Source: a virus. Taken from it: a stretch of DNA of 29,191 nt. Under the pieces are notes generated by a model. It was not told the origin of the DNA and did no database searches. It saw only the letters and a program-made list of their open reading frames with translations. The stretch is from IMG/VR virus record IMGVR_UViG_3300032288_006360, positions 1 to 29,191 of that record; one strand, 5' to 3'. Shown here one piece after another: positions 6,440 to 14,280 of this stretch (position 1 is the first letter of the stretch; every line of letters begins with the position of its first letter). The position numbers and the translations under genes are program-made.

Positions 6440-7183
6440 ATGTCGATAAAAAGCAGAGAAGACGCGAACAAATACTATCAGCTCGTAAACGAGCTGGTCG
6501 ACGACTATATGTCGAAGGGAAAGATAAGGCCCTCCAACCTGAAGAGATACCTTCAGCCGGGCAGCGAAAGATTCAAGAAGTTCCTTATGAGGTGCAAGCT
6601 GAACGAGATAACCGGGATAGAAAGGGTTTTGGCAGACGTCATAGAAGACCGCGCGAGCATGGAGTCCGACGGCGTTCTTACGTTCGAAAGCTTCAAGTTC
6701 TTCGAGTCCGACGAGTTCAAGATTTCTTCTATAAGGCAATGCCTCTACAAAGGAATCGAAAAGGCCGACCTGAAAATGGAGAAGGTTCTGGCGGACGTCT
6801 TCGACACAAATCTGGGATCTATAGACGTGGTTGATTCCGACAAGCACGTCTTTCACATAGAAGAAGAGATGCTAAATGTGGTCTGCTTCTCTCTGGAAGA
6901 CATGAAGATAATAGAGAACAACGTGGTCGAGTTTCTCTATTCAGAGCTTAAGAAAAAAGAGGTTGAGCTTTTAGACCTGATTCAGGGCGGAAGTCTTTCT
7001 ATAAACCTAGGAGATTTCATATCGAGCAACGAGGCTGTTTTCAGCGCGTTCGACGAGGCCATAAGAAAGAAGCTAGACGACGGAGAGCTGCTTTTGATTA
7101 TAGAAAACCTTCTTTCTTCTGACTACCAAGGATACGCGGAAATGAAGTCTGCGAAGGACTATTACATCTGGTGCTGGAAGTGA
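6440..7183 (+). CDS. Hypothetical phage protein, 247 aa
   Basis: Not recognised. A soluble, mostly helical, acidic protein. The N-terminal half contains IRPSNLKRYLQPGSERFKKF, then ITGIERVLADVIEDRASMES and the phrase VLTFESFKFFES; the C-terminal half is Glu/Lys/Asp-rich with LEDMKIIENNVVEFLYSELK. It ends in an aromatic DYYIWCWK. No signal peptide or membrane segment is seen. The gene is monocistronic or the first of a pair with the endolysin, since a modest hairpin follows it. Codon choice is typical of the window: Ile is mostly ATA and Arg mostly AGA/AGG. No function can be proposed from sequence alone. Confidence 0.8.
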   Translation: MSIKSREDANKYYQLVNELVDDYMSKGKIRPSNLKRYLQPGSERFKKFLMRCKLNEITGIERVLADVIEDRASMESDGVLTFESFKFFESDEFKISSIRQCLYKGIEKADLKMEKVLADVFDTNLGSIDVVDSDKHVFHIEEEMLNVVCFSLEDMKIIENNVVEFLYSELKKKEVELLDLIQGGSLSINLGDFISSNEAVFSAFDEAIRKKLDDGELLLIIENLLSSDYQGYAEMKSAKDYYIWCWK

Positions 7184-7215
7184 AAACATGTAACATCATG
7201 ATATACTCTATACTT

Positions 7216-7236
7216 AAATTCGCATGTCGCGGATTT
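7216..7236 (+). terminator. Hairpin terminator between the 247-aa protein and the endolysin
   Basis: Stem AAATTCGC / GCGGATTT (8 bp, one G-U pair) with a 5-base loop and followed by TTTTG. It lies 32 bases after the stop at 7183 and would isolate the endolysin transcript. Confidence 0.6.
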
Positions 7237-7278
7237 TTGTTTTCTATTCTGGATATATAATAAAAATAATGGCCATAT

Positions 7279-8100
7279 ATGTTTCTAAAAATTGGTTCTA
7301 AAGGAGGAGATGTGAAGAATCTCCAAGAAAAGCTAGGATTGCCTGCCGATGGATCATTTGGTCCTGGAACCGAGAAAGCCGTAAAGGATTGGCAAGCCAA
7401 GATTGGATTGACGGCTGATGGCATAATAACTTCCGCAAATAAAAGCTGGGATTTAATGTTTGGCTCATCGGCTCCGGTTTCTAATGTTTTTATTCCTGCC
7501 AGCGAATTCAAGCTTGAGGCTTTAAAAGGGCATCTTCCGGATTCCGTGATCTCTCAGATTCCTGATACCGCTAAAAAGTTCAACATCACGACTGTATTGA
7601 GGCTAGCTCACTTCTTGGCGCAATGCGGTCATGAATCAGGCGGATTCAAAGCGGTTTCTGAGAACCTAAACTACTCTGCGGATGGATTGAAAAAAATATT
7701 CGGAAAGTATTTTACTGGCGATGCTACTGCTTATGCTAAAAATCCAGAAAAAATCGCTTCTAAAGTCTATGCCAACAGGATGGGCAATGGCGACGAAGCA
7801 TCTAAGGAAGGATGGAAATTCAGAGGAAGAGGCTATATTCAGCTGACTGGAAAATCTAACTATCAAGGATTCACAAAATTCATCGGAGAAGATTGCGTGG
7901 CAAATCCCGATCTAGTGGCCACTAAATATCCATTGGCTTCAGCTGCATTCTTTTTCGACTCTAATAAGCTATGGTCTATTTGCGACAAAGGTGCGGACGA
8001 CGCGACGGTAATTGCTGTCACTAAAAGAGTAAATGGCGGAACCATAGGATTACCGGATAGGATCAAGCATTTCAAAGAATTTTACAATTTGCTTAAATAA
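7279..8100 (+). CDS. Endolysin: peptidoglycan-binding domain plus GH19 lysozyme/chitinase domain
   Basis: 273 residues. Residues 1-56 form a PG_binding_1 domain (GSKGGDVKNLQEKLGLPADG, then FGPGTEKAVKDWQ). Residues about 75-273 are a glycoside hydrolase family 19 domain: AHFLAQCGHESGGF with the likely general acid Glu119, a second acidic residue at Glu128 in SENLNYS, the FRGRGYIQLTGKSNY loop (181-195) and VNGGTIGLPDR (251-261). GH19 phage endolysins cut the glycan strands of peptidoglycan at lysis. No signal peptide or signal-anchor is seen, so a holin or other export route is needed; none is evident next door. The ATG at 7279 is used because the nearby ATG at 7269 is out of frame and soon stops. 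The stop codon touches a bidirectional terminator. Codon use is slightly more host-like than in flanking genes. Confidence 0.95.
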   Translation: MFLKIGSKGGDVKNLQEKLGLPADGSFGPGTEKAVKDWQAKIGLTADGIITSANKSWDLMFGSSAPVSNVFIPASEFKLEALKGHLPDSVISQIPDTAKKFNITTVLRLAHFLAQCGHESGGFKAVSENLNYSADGLKKIFGKYFTGDATAYAKNPEKIASKVYANRMGNGDEASKEGWKFRGRGYIQLTGKSNYQGFTKFIGEDCVANPDLVATKYPLASAAFFFDSNKLWSICDKGADDATVIAVTKRVNGGTIGLPDRIKHFKEFYNLLK

Positions 8101-8130
8101 AAAAAAGAGAGCCAAAAAGCTCTCTTTTTT
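8101..8130. terminator. Bidirectional terminator between endolysin and the 8792 operon
   Basis: Perfect 12-bp stem AAAAAAGAGAGC / GCTCTCTTTTTT with a 6-base CAAAAA loop, giving a U run on either strand. Both convergent genes end at its edges (8100 and 8130). Confidence 0.93.
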
Positions 8131-8792
8131 CATGATAGTATGTTTTTAATCTTGGCGTCTCTTATCAGAATCTTGGATAGTCTTTCCGAGTGCATGCTGA
8201 TTGCTTCGAATATCTTTTTACTTGAAAAGAATCCGTTGTATATAGTTCTGAATTCGTCCTTTTCCAATATGAGCTTCAAGAATAGGTTTGGCTGAACCCT
8301 TGCTATGAACTTCTCGTATTCTTCTCCTTCTTTAAGATACAATATGTATGCTTGCTCCATTTCCTGTCCTAAGTTGAGCTCGGATGGCTCGAATCCTAGA
8401 TCTTTTAGCAAATTCGCCACCAGCTCGTATTTCTCGTATCTGCATTTGAGCTTAGTCTCGGTATCGTAGTACGAGAATCTCGACGGCATCATGTTGAAGT
8501 CCATTTCAGTTCCTATGTGGTAAGGATCGCTTTCCAATATTTCAGATAAATCTGACTCTCTTCTGTCTTCTCTGTTCATTATCATCTTTCTCTTCACGAG
8601 GTGAGACAGGTTTGTGTCGAACAGGAAGTGAGTTTCTCCTGTCTCTTCCGCCAATCTTTCGCATTCGTCGATGAAATATTGCTCTATCTCTGCTCTTTCG
8701 TATGTGAAAGAGCCTTCTTTCTCTACAAGTCCGTCGGGCTTGCTTCCGTCGTCTATTTGTATAGTGCCGTCAGGCATTTGTATTATGTTCAT
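8130..8792 (-). CDS. Hypothetical phage protein, 220 aa
   Basis: Not recognised. The start at 8792 overlaps the stop of the preceding gene as ATGA, which supports it over the longer in-frame ATG at 8855. The protein begins MNIIQMPDGTIQIDDGSKPD, then has a Glu/Arg-rich helical body (YERAEIEQYFIDECERLAEE), a segment NREDRRESDLSEILESDPYH, and a C-terminal helical half ending AISMHSERLSKILIRDAKIK. No signal peptide or membrane helix is visible. It is the last gene of a four-gene overlapping minus-strand operon headed by the nucleotidyltransferase, so it is probably made in fixed ratio with its neighbours. Function unknown. Confidence 0.78.
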   Translation of the reverse strand: MNIIQMPDGTIQIDDGSKPDGLVEKEGSFTYERAEIEQYFIDECERLAEETGETHFLFDTNLSHLVKRKMIMNREDRRESDLSEILESDPYHIGTEMDFNMMPSRFSYYDTETKLKCRYEKYELVANLLKDLGFEPSELNLGQEMEQAYILYLKEGEEYEKFIARVQPNLFLKLILEKDEFRTIYNGFFSSKKIFEAISMHSERLSKILIRDAKIKNILS

Positions 8793-9016
8793 GCTATTGT
8801 ATAGTTTTTTTCGTGGTCGAACCTGCTTTTCGAGAATTCGAGCAATCTTTGGCATTTCTCATATTCTTCTCTTTCCTCGAAGTATGAAATCAGGCTGGCT
8901 ATTAATTCCTTGGTATAAGGCTTGAAGGAGATGTCGTAGATCTTTCCCGATTCTATCCTTTCGAAAGTGGTGTTCATCAAATAGCTGTAGCTATGCATTA
9001 CTATCTTTTCCATCAT
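8789..9016 (-). CDS. Small hypothetical phage protein, 75 aa
   Basis: Not recognised. A small, charged, probably helical protein (FKPYTKELIASLISYFEERE, then YEKCQRLLEFSKSRFDHEKN). The reading frame starts at one of two adjacent ATG codons (9016 or 9013); the first overlaps the stop of the upstream gene as ATGA, and its own stop overlaps the next start as ATGA as well. This double coupling is the main evidence that it is a real gene. No membrane segment. Confidence 0.7.
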   Translation of the reverse strand: MMEKIVMHSYSYLMNTTFERIESGKIYDISFKPYTKELIASLISYFEEREEYEKCQRLLEFSKSRFDHEKNYTIA

Positions 9017-9666
9017 TGCTTGTTGCTTTGTCTTTTTAAGAAATCCAGTTCTTCTTTGGTTATGTTGCTTATGCCTACTCTGCTTATTTTGTCTAATATA
9101 GAGTCTACGTCGAATCTTTTTTCATTTTCCTTTATTATCTTTTCCATGTCCGTGGATTCATTCTTGTCCATCTCTTTCATTTCGATTTCTGGGTGCATCT
9201 TCTCGAAATCTTTCATCTTGCTTTCCAGCTCTTCTCTTGAAATTGTTACTCCCATTACTTCTACCACGTCGTCTATCTGTTTTCCATATTTTACTCTTAT
9301 GCTTTCGATCAGGCTTTCGCTTAGCTTTTTGTCTATCTTCTCCGAAGTATAGATGCATCTGTTTTCCTTGAAGACATATATTACGCTTTTGTCCATCTGA
9401 TACACGAGATTTACGGCTTTGTAGTCTTTCAGCTTGGTGTCTATCATCACTGTATGGTTTATCCTGCTCACGAAGACAGCATGTCCTTTTTTTATGTTGT
9501 CCAATATCTCTTCGAATTGGCTAGCCATGTCTTTCAGAAGCTTCTTTCCTTTGAAATATTCCTTGATGCTTTCCGATGCCTTGGCGTATAGAAAGCCTAA
9601 TATGAACATCAGCGCAAGCGATGCTGCCAGCTGCGTATTCATTCCTAAAATTTCGGTCCCTGTCAT
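9013..9666 (-). CDS. Membrane-anchored protein with C-terminal DUF6576-like segment
   Basis: 217 residues. One N-terminal membrane helix (about residues 11-27, AASLALMFILGFLYA) is followed by a charged helical stretch (KEYFKGKKLLKDMASQFEEI) and a small alpha/beta region (VFVSRINHTVMIDTK, VNLVYQMDKSVIYVFKENRC). A charged linker leads to the C-terminal VDSILDKISRVGISNITKEE, then LDFLKRQS. That last segment follows the pattern of the DUF6576 tail found behind rhomboid proteases of Bacteroidota (ILDKIS..G...L...E..FL), here without a protease domain. It would sit in the inner membrane with a cytoplasmic body. Start at 9666 overlaps the nucleotidyltransferase stop as ATGA. Role unknown; regulation of host membrane processes is speculative. 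Confidence 0.65.
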   Translation of the reverse strand: MTGTEILGMNTQLAASLALMFILGFLYAKASESIKEYFKGKKLLKDMASQFEEILDNIKKGHAVFVSRINHTVMIDTKLKDYKAVNLVYQMDKSVIYVFKENRCIYTSEKIDKKLSESLIESIRVKYGKQIDDVVEVMGVTISREELESKMKDFEKMHPEIEMKEMDKNESTDMEKIIKENEKRFDVDSILDKISRVGISNITKEELDFLKRQSNKQ

Positions 9667-10853
9667 ATTATGTTATATATACTTTTCCTTATTTTGATGA
9701 GCAGGCTATTGACAAAATCTTCGTCTACTCTATCTGGAAGAGAAGAATTCGCGAACAGCTCGTCGATTTCCGCGATTTCCGCCTCTACTTGGTCGATCAG
9801 AGTCTGAAGGTCTATCTTTCCCTTTCTTATGTCGATAAGCTCCTTAGCGTTTTCCCTTCTGACTTTTATGCCTTGTCCCAACGCTATCTCTCGTGCCATG
9901 TCCATCAGCCTTCTCGAATGCATCATGTTCTTGCCGTCTATCTTCTGGCCGTGAGACTGAACGTCTACCCATCTGGATTCGTTCTTGTTCTCTAGCCATT
10001 CCTGATATGACTTATAGTCCTTGCAGTGCTCGGTATAGCTGTCTTTGTTGTAGACGATGCTGCATATCGGCACTTCCTCTTTCGGAATGGAAGAAAGCCT
10101 CAGCGAGTTTGACTCGGCAGCGTTAGCTCCTTCGCCCGTCTTCACCAGTCCTTTGTATCCGAATCCTAGCTGCTGGCCGATTTCCTTCTTGGCTTGTATA
10201 AGCGCTTTTCTTGATTCTTCAGAAACGCTTTCCGAAAAGCACAGATGCGACTGTATGTCATAGTAGACCGTGTATACGTCTTTTGCGTTCGGCACGTTCA
10301 CTATTCCGCAGAACTTCTCTTCGAATCTTCTGTCTTCGTTCCATTTCTTCCATGGGATGGACTTTGATCCGTCTATGACGTAGACGAAGTCTAATACTTC
10401 CTTTCGCGTCACTTTGTCTCTTTCCCAGTTTTGCTTCTTGTTCTGCCCTTTTGCCTTCTGTATCTGCATCTTTCCGTATCCGCCGAAAGACTTGGCGCAT
10501 GCTTTGGTTATGAACTTTTCCCTGTTTTCGAGCACTAGTTCGAATATGGGATCTTTGTAGATTATGCAGTCTTCTGGGGTGTTCAGAAGCTCCAGCACGG
10601 TAGGGTTGTTGCTGGAAAGCAGCTGCAGGAATCTCTTTATCTCGTAGATGACGGTATCGTTCTTTTCGTCGTTTATCTGCTCTTTGTACCTGAATCCGAA
10701 TATGTCGTCCGCGGACTGTATGAAGACTCCTGCATAGTCGGTGTCTGAAGTCTCTACGTTGGTGCCGTAAGCATGCGACCCTCTTATGACAAGCAGCAGT
10801 GGCTTGGCGCCTGGTGACTTTTCTTCTATGAATCTGAATAGCTCTTCTTTCAT
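9663..10853 (-). CDS. RlaP-like nucleotidyltransferase
   Basis: 396 residues from the ATG at 10853, preferred over 10883 because an A-rich leader (AAAATTCAAAAATG) precedes it. The N-terminus holds the Pol-beta-type nucleotidyltransferase signature G-S-H-A-Y-G (25-30) followed by D37-T-D39-Y-A-G, the paired acidic residues that bind metal. This G-S-x-A-Y-G arrangement is typical of the predicted RlaP family, which is often seen in phages and near RNA ligases. Later regions are charged and include RDKVTRKEVLDFVYVIDGSK and NMMHSRRLMDMAREIALGQG, the latter likely a helical nucleotide-site segment of this family. Substrate is unknown; end modification of RNA or a small molecule is possible. It heads a four-gene operon with successive ATGA overlaps. 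Confidence 0.82.
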   Translation of the reverse strand: MKEELFRFIEEKSPGAKPLLLVIRGSHAYGTNVETSDTDYAGVFIQSADDIFGFRYKEQINDEKNDTVIYEIKRFLQLLSSNNPTVLELLNTPEDCIIYKDPIFELVLENREKFITKACAKSFGGYGKMQIQKAKGQNKKQNWERDKVTRKEVLDFVYVIDGSKSIPWKKWNEDRRFEEKFCGIVNVPNAKDVYTVYYDIQSHLCFSESVSEESRKALIQAKKEIGQQLGFGYKGLVKTGEGANAAESNSLRLSSIPKEEVPICSIVYNKDSYTEHCKDYKSYQEWLENKNESRWVDVQSHGQKIDGKNMMHSRRLMDMAREIALGQGIKVRRENAKELIDIRKGKIDLQTLIDQVEAEIAEIDELFANSSLPDRVDEDFVNSLLIKIRKSIYNII

Positions 10854-10918
10854 TTTTGAATTTTGTCTTACAAATATAGCCATAATGCCGCAAATAAAAA
10901 ATAAAGCGATGCGGGAAT

Positions 10919-10928
10919 TTAATATATA
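10919..10928 (+). promoter_or_regulatory. TTAATATATACC motif, candidate promoter of the tail-fibre genes
   Basis: Exact TTAATATATA followed by CCAAAA on the plus strand, 20 bases before the ATG at 10949, in the divergent spacer with the nucleotidyltransferase operon. Confidence 0.55.
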
Positions 10929-10948
10929 CCAAAAAAAGAATAGCTCAT

Positions 10949-12097
10949 ATGTCTACACAGAGTTACAATGCGGGAAACAGCCTATATGATGTATATGGAA
11001 ACCAGAATGTGGTCGCGGACTATAGGTTCATAACTGATTTGCTAGACAACATACCTGATAACACGTCTAATTTGATTGACGCCAAAGATGTAAGGGATGC
11101 TGTCTGGACTCTATGGAACAAGATCGACGATGTCGTCGCTGGGCTGTCTTCTTCCGGAATAAACGTATATGGAACATCTTCTGGCACTTTTTCCGCTGAC
11201 ACTACCTACAACAGGACTAGGCCATCTAGTGCCGCTGCTGTTGGCGGAGTCGCTACCGGATCTACTTTCAGCGGAAGCATACAGGATGTTCTTGACCGGA
11301 TATTCTATCCATACACTCCTCCTACCTGCGCGCTGAGCGGTGGCGAAACTAGGCAGTTTGGCGCGGGAACCTCCGTAGTTCTAAACTTCACTCTGAACAA
11401 GAACGAAAAGCCAATAAACTCTGCTTCTATATTCCTTTTGAATAGCACTACTCATTTGATATCTCCTCTTCCTGCTTCAGTGACTCAGAACAACACGACT
11501 CCGGCCACTTTCGGACCGAGCACGCTTTCAAGCACTCCGGCTTCGCTGACGACTTATGCGACGCATAGCGTTGCTCCGGCTTCTCCAAGCTGGACCAACA
11601 CCTATACTCTTTATGTGGGCGATGGAACGAGCACTGCCACTGCCGCGACTTCCATAGTTTGGATGAACAGGATGTATTATGGTACTATAAACCTCAGCAC
11701 TCTGCCTTCGAATTCAAATCCTGACCTCAATATAAGGCCGGATGGATCCAACTCTCAGCAGGTCGCTTCTTCTATTATACAGATTGGCTATTTCATAACC
11801 AACGCTATAATAAACACTTCGACCGTGACTTCTATAAGGCCCATCGTAAACAGGCCGCTGACAATTACAAAATCTCTTACTTTGACAGATTTTCCGGCGG
11901 GAGGAAACTACCTATTCTTTGCTTGGCCGGTCATCTTCGGAACGCCTATATTCAAGATCAACGGCTTGACAAACACTTCCTTTACGAAGGTAAAGAGCAA
12001 TTTCGTCTTTGTCAACGAATTGGGATTTTCCGGAGTAAACTACGACGTGTGGATAAGCAACACTCCTTATGGGACGTCTACTATAAACATAAGCTAA
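10949..12097 (+). CDS. Tail fibre / baseplate-like structural protein, 382 aa
   Basis: The composition is typical of phage fibre proteins: rich in Ser, Thr, Asn, Pro and Gly, poor in charge and Cys. The N-terminus (about 1-70) is helical and may be the attachment part (YRFITDLLDNIPDNTSNLID, DAVWTLWNKIDDVVAG). It is followed by a beta-rich repeat-like segment (SGTFSADTTYNRTRPSSAAA, then VGGVATGSTFSGSIQDVLDR) and a long beta region with FYPYTPPTCAL and many STxT strings to the C-terminus. No enzymatic motif is seen. It lies 19 bases ahead of a second fibre-like gene on the same strand, and the two are probably cotranscribed and assembled near each other in the tail. Receptor binding versus structural role cannot be decided. 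Confidence 0.7.
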   Translation: MSTQSYNAGNSLYDVYGNQNVVADYRFITDLLDNIPDNTSNLIDAKDVRDAVWTLWNKIDDVVAGLSSSGINVYGTSSGTFSADTTYNRTRPSSAAAVGGVATGSTFSGSIQDVLDRIFYPYTPPTCALSGGETRQFGAGTSVVLNFTLNKNEKPINSASIFLLNSTTHLISPLPASVTQNNTTPATFGPSTLSSTPASLTTYATHSVAPASPSWTNTYTLYVGDGTSTATAATSIVWMNRMYYGTINLSTLPSNSNPDLNIRPDGSNSQQVASSIIQIGYFITNAIINTSTVTSIRPIVNRPLTITKSLTLTDFPAGGNYLFFAWPVIFGTPIFKINGLTNTSFTKVKSNFVFVNELGFSGVNYDVWISNTPYGTSTINIS

Positions 12098-12116
12098 AAA
12101 ATAAAGATATAGATAT

Positions 12117-13487
12117 ATGCCAACTCCAAACGTAGGAACATTAGTAGGATCCGCGATCAGACCGCTCGATGACGCGATGCAGATAGCGTCTGCCTTCGCA
12201 TTCGAGATAAACGGCGGGCATCATCAGGTCGCTACTATTACCGAAAGAAACAACATAATGGTGCAAAGGAGGCAGTGGGGCATGCTATGCACCGTATACA
12301 ATGATTCGACTGCTGCCAACAACGCGACATATCAGCTTAAATACGGATATAGCAGCGTGAATACCATGGACAACTCCAACTGGGTGGTATTCGGAGGAGG
12401 CGTCTCTGGCGCGGGCTCGGGATCAGGCGCTGGAAATTGGGCAGATCCTGTAATATCTGTATCCACTTCTTCTCCTAACTATCCGGAGGACGGCGCGCGA
12501 TATCTTGTGGGCAGAAGCTCTGTCTCTTCTCTAACCGGCGCTTTCTCTAATCTCACAAACACGGCATATTCTGGAAATCTGGTCGGCGGATTCATCGCCG
12601 AATACAAATCCGCGCTTGGAAACTGGATAACCACGCTTCCTTCCAACGGAATGACATTGAGAGTAAACAACGACGACAACGCTTTCTATAGATATGAAGG
12701 GACTTATTCTACAGGACAATGGTATAAAGAAAGGGTAAATCAGGTAAGGACTCTGGCCGCATCGAGCGTGAATAAGGCAGACTACATCATAACGACAGGC
12801 GACTATTTCACTTATTCTACTGAAGCGGTCTATCTGGTTCAGTTCGGAACCGCGAATTCTGGCGGAACTTGTTCTTTGAACATAAACAGCTTAGGCGTCA
12901 AGGACATGAAGAAGCAGACTGCTTCTGGGATAGTCGACTTGGATTCGAACGATCTGATTCCTTCGGCGATATACCATCTCATATACGATGGAACCTATTT
13001 TAGGGTCAATCCAATAGGCGCTGCTTCAAGCTCGGGTGGCGGCGGTGCCGCGCTGAAATATAAAATAGTGGAGGATGAGAGAATTGTGGTTCCTGCCTAC
13101 TCTGAGTATCTTCTATATGGCGATCTTGAGGTGAACGGCACGCTGGACATAAGCTCTACTGGAAAAGTGGTGATAATAAACGGGGCATTGAATGTCAATG
13201 GCGGTACGGTTTCGAATTCTGGAAACATACATCTAATCACTTTCGCAACCAGCTCTGTGTCAGTCCCGTCTTCTGGCCTGCAGAAATATACCGAACTGGT
13301 TTCTATGAGTGCTGGAGTCACATATAGCATATCGCATGGGCTCAACACGCTTTCGCCTGTCGTCAATATCTGGAATGAAGATAATGGCGAGCTTGTGATT
13401 GTTGACGTATTCAGGAAAAATGCAAATGTGATTGATATCTATTCCACTGAAACCATTTCGAATGTTAGGTTCGTTGCAATAGGATAG
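12117..13487 (+). CDS. Tail fibre-like structural protein, 456 aa
   Basis: An N-terminal region (PLDDAMQIASAFAFEINGGH and ITERNNIMVQRRQWGMLCTV) is followed by a beta-rich stem with glycine linkers (GAGSGSGAG near 105, SSGGGGAA near 310). The C-terminal quarter has a small right-handed-helix-like ladder (VNGTLDISSTGKVVIINGAL then NVNGGTVSNSGN) and a final compact domain with SISHGLNTLSPVVNIWNEDN, a motif common at the tips of phage and Bacteroidota adhesion proteins. It ends in a TAG stop. The order anchor, stem, ladder, tip fits a receptor-binding fibre. Convergent with the 88-residue gene, one base apart. Confidence 0.72.
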   Translation: MPTPNVGTLVGSAIRPLDDAMQIASAFAFEINGGHHQVATITERNNIMVQRRQWGMLCTVYNDSTAANNATYQLKYGYSSVNTMDNSNWVVFGGGVSGAGSGSGAGNWADPVISVSTSSPNYPEDGARYLVGRSSVSSLTGAFSNLTNTAYSGNLVGGFIAEYKSALGNWITTLPSNGMTLRVNNDDNAFYRYEGTYSTGQWYKERVNQVRTLAASSVNKADYIITTGDYFTYSTEAVYLVQFGTANSGGTCSLNINSLGVKDMKKQTASGIVDLDSNDLIPSAIYHLIYDGTYFRVNPIGAASSSGGGGAALKYKIVEDERIVVPAYSEYLLYGDLEVNGTLDISSTGKVVIINGALNVNGGTVSNSGNIHLITFATSSVSVPSSGLQKYTELVSMSAGVTYSISHGLNTLSPVVNIWNEDNGELVIVDVFRKNANVIDIYSTETISNVRFVAIG

Positions 13488-13492
13488 CCTAT
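13479..13492. terminator. Weak palindrome at a 1-base convergent junction
   Basis: ATAGG / CCTAT with an ATAG loop that contains the TAG stop of the fibre gene. The 5-bp stem and lack of a strong T run make it a doubtful terminator, unlike the other convergent junctions. Confidence 0.3.
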
Positions 13493-13755
13493 AGAGATTT
13501 TATTATCTGTATGATGTTCTCAAGCGAGAATCCGTCGAGAGGCTTTCCTCCTGACTTCAGGTATTCTTGGTATATGTTGTTGTAGTCGTCTATGGTGTAG
13601 AATTTCGAATCCAGCTCGCAGAATATCACGTTTGTGTCATGAGAATTAACGGTCTTGTTCTGCAGCCTTGTCTCTCCGTATGCTGGCCCTACCGGTCCCA
13701 CGAGCTCGGTTCCGCTCACCTCTTCATTTATGAAGTCTCTGAATTTCTTAATCAT
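13489..13755 (-). CDS. Small phage protein with FIxEE N-terminal tag, 88 aa
   Basis: It begins MIKKFRDFINEEVSG, which shares K-F-x-D-F-I-x-E-E with the PPK2 start (RKFLDFIKEE) and F-I-x-E with T4 internal-protein targeting peptides. The next part, GPVGPAYGETRLQN, is Gly/Pro-rich and could be a linker after a removable tag. The C-terminal 50 residues (NVIFCELDSKFYTIDDYNNI, YQEYLKSGGKPLDGF) form a small alpha/beta unit of a type I believe recurs in phage genomes without known function. The start overlaps the stop of the upstream minus-strand gene by 8 bases. A head-packaged peptide is an inference. Confidence 0.7.
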   Translation of the reverse strand: MIKKFRDFINEEVSGTELVGPVGPAYGETRLQNKTVNSHDTNVIFCELDSKFYTIDDYNNIYQEYLKSGGKPLDGFSLENIIQIIKSL

Positions 13756-14206
13756 CGCTTCCTGATTCGATTTTCTCGTAGTATTCGTCTTGCTCCTGCA
13801 GCGAATATTCGTCTTTTTTGATGTCGTAGATTATGTTGTAGAGAAATCTGTCGTCTAGCTTATGTGTTTCTCCGCCTTTCATGACCACTATGCATGTTTC
13901 CTCCTCGAAGACATTCTCGACCTTCTTTATTTCGATTCCTAGCTTTCCGTATTTGTCGTGCAGGTTGCATATTATCTTTTTCCCGAAAGAAAGAAGTTCT
14001 TCTATTTTAGAGAATGTTGAGTTTTTGGAAAGATACATGAAGTCTTTCATGTTATCTTCTCTAGTTTCCTGATATAGGTTTAGAAACTTTATCTCTTTAT
14101 TGCAAAGCCTTTCCTGTTTGGTTATCTTGTCCAATATTCGGTTCAGTTCTATCTCTTTGATAGACTCTCCTAAAAGGTAGTATTTTATCAGTTTTTTGAT
14201 TTTCAT
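13748..14206 (-). CDS. Hypothetical phage protein, 152 aa
   Basis: Not recognised. I prefer the ATG at 14206 (MKIKKLIKYYLLGESIKEIE) over the one four codons upstream at 14218, because the latter would overlap the TTAATATATA motif. The protein is helical and charged in the first 80 residues (ELNRILDKITKQERLCNKEI), then has a small strand-rich segment (KVENVFEEETCIVVMKGGET) and an acidic C-terminus (SLQEQDEYYEKIESGSDD). It is cotranscribed with the 88-residue gene, which it overlaps by 8 bases. Confidence 0.7.
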   Translation of the reverse strand: MKIKKLIKYYLLGESIKEIELNRILDKITKQERLCNKEIKFLNLYQETREDNMKDFMYLSKNSTFSKIEELLSFGKKIICNLHDKYGKLGIEIKKVENVFEEETCIVVMKGGETHKLDDRFLYNIIYDIKKDEYSLQEQDEYYEKIESGSDD

Positions 14207-14217
14207 ATCTTCTATCA

Positions 14218-14227
14218 TATATATTAA
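14218..14227 (-). promoter_or_regulatory. TTAATATATA motif, candidate promoter of the 14206 gene
   Basis: Exact TTAATATATA on the minus strand, 11 bases upstream of the ATG at 14206. Confidence 0.45.
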
Positions 14228-14244
14228 TAAGCGTAACTGATTTT

Positions 14245-14254
14245 TTTATATATA
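14245..14254 (+). promoter_or_regulatory. Near-match (TTTATATATA) before the tape-measure gene
   Basis: Nine of ten bases match TTAATATATA, followed by G as in the 6405 and 26205 copies, and 26 bases upstream of the ATG at 14281. Confidence 0.4.
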
Positions 14255-14280
14255 GTTTATATTAAAATTTATATTGAATA

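Noticed and set aside
10861-10876. TATATTTG, a match to the Bacteroidota -7 box, upstream of the nucleotidyltransferase start
   Set aside because: No TTTG at the expected -33 spacing could be found, so I do not call it a host-type promoter.
10258-10932. 224-residue minus-strand frame overlapping the nucleotidyltransferase
   Set aside because: Arg/His/Gln-rich shadow of the real frame, which carries the GSHAYG and DTD motifs.
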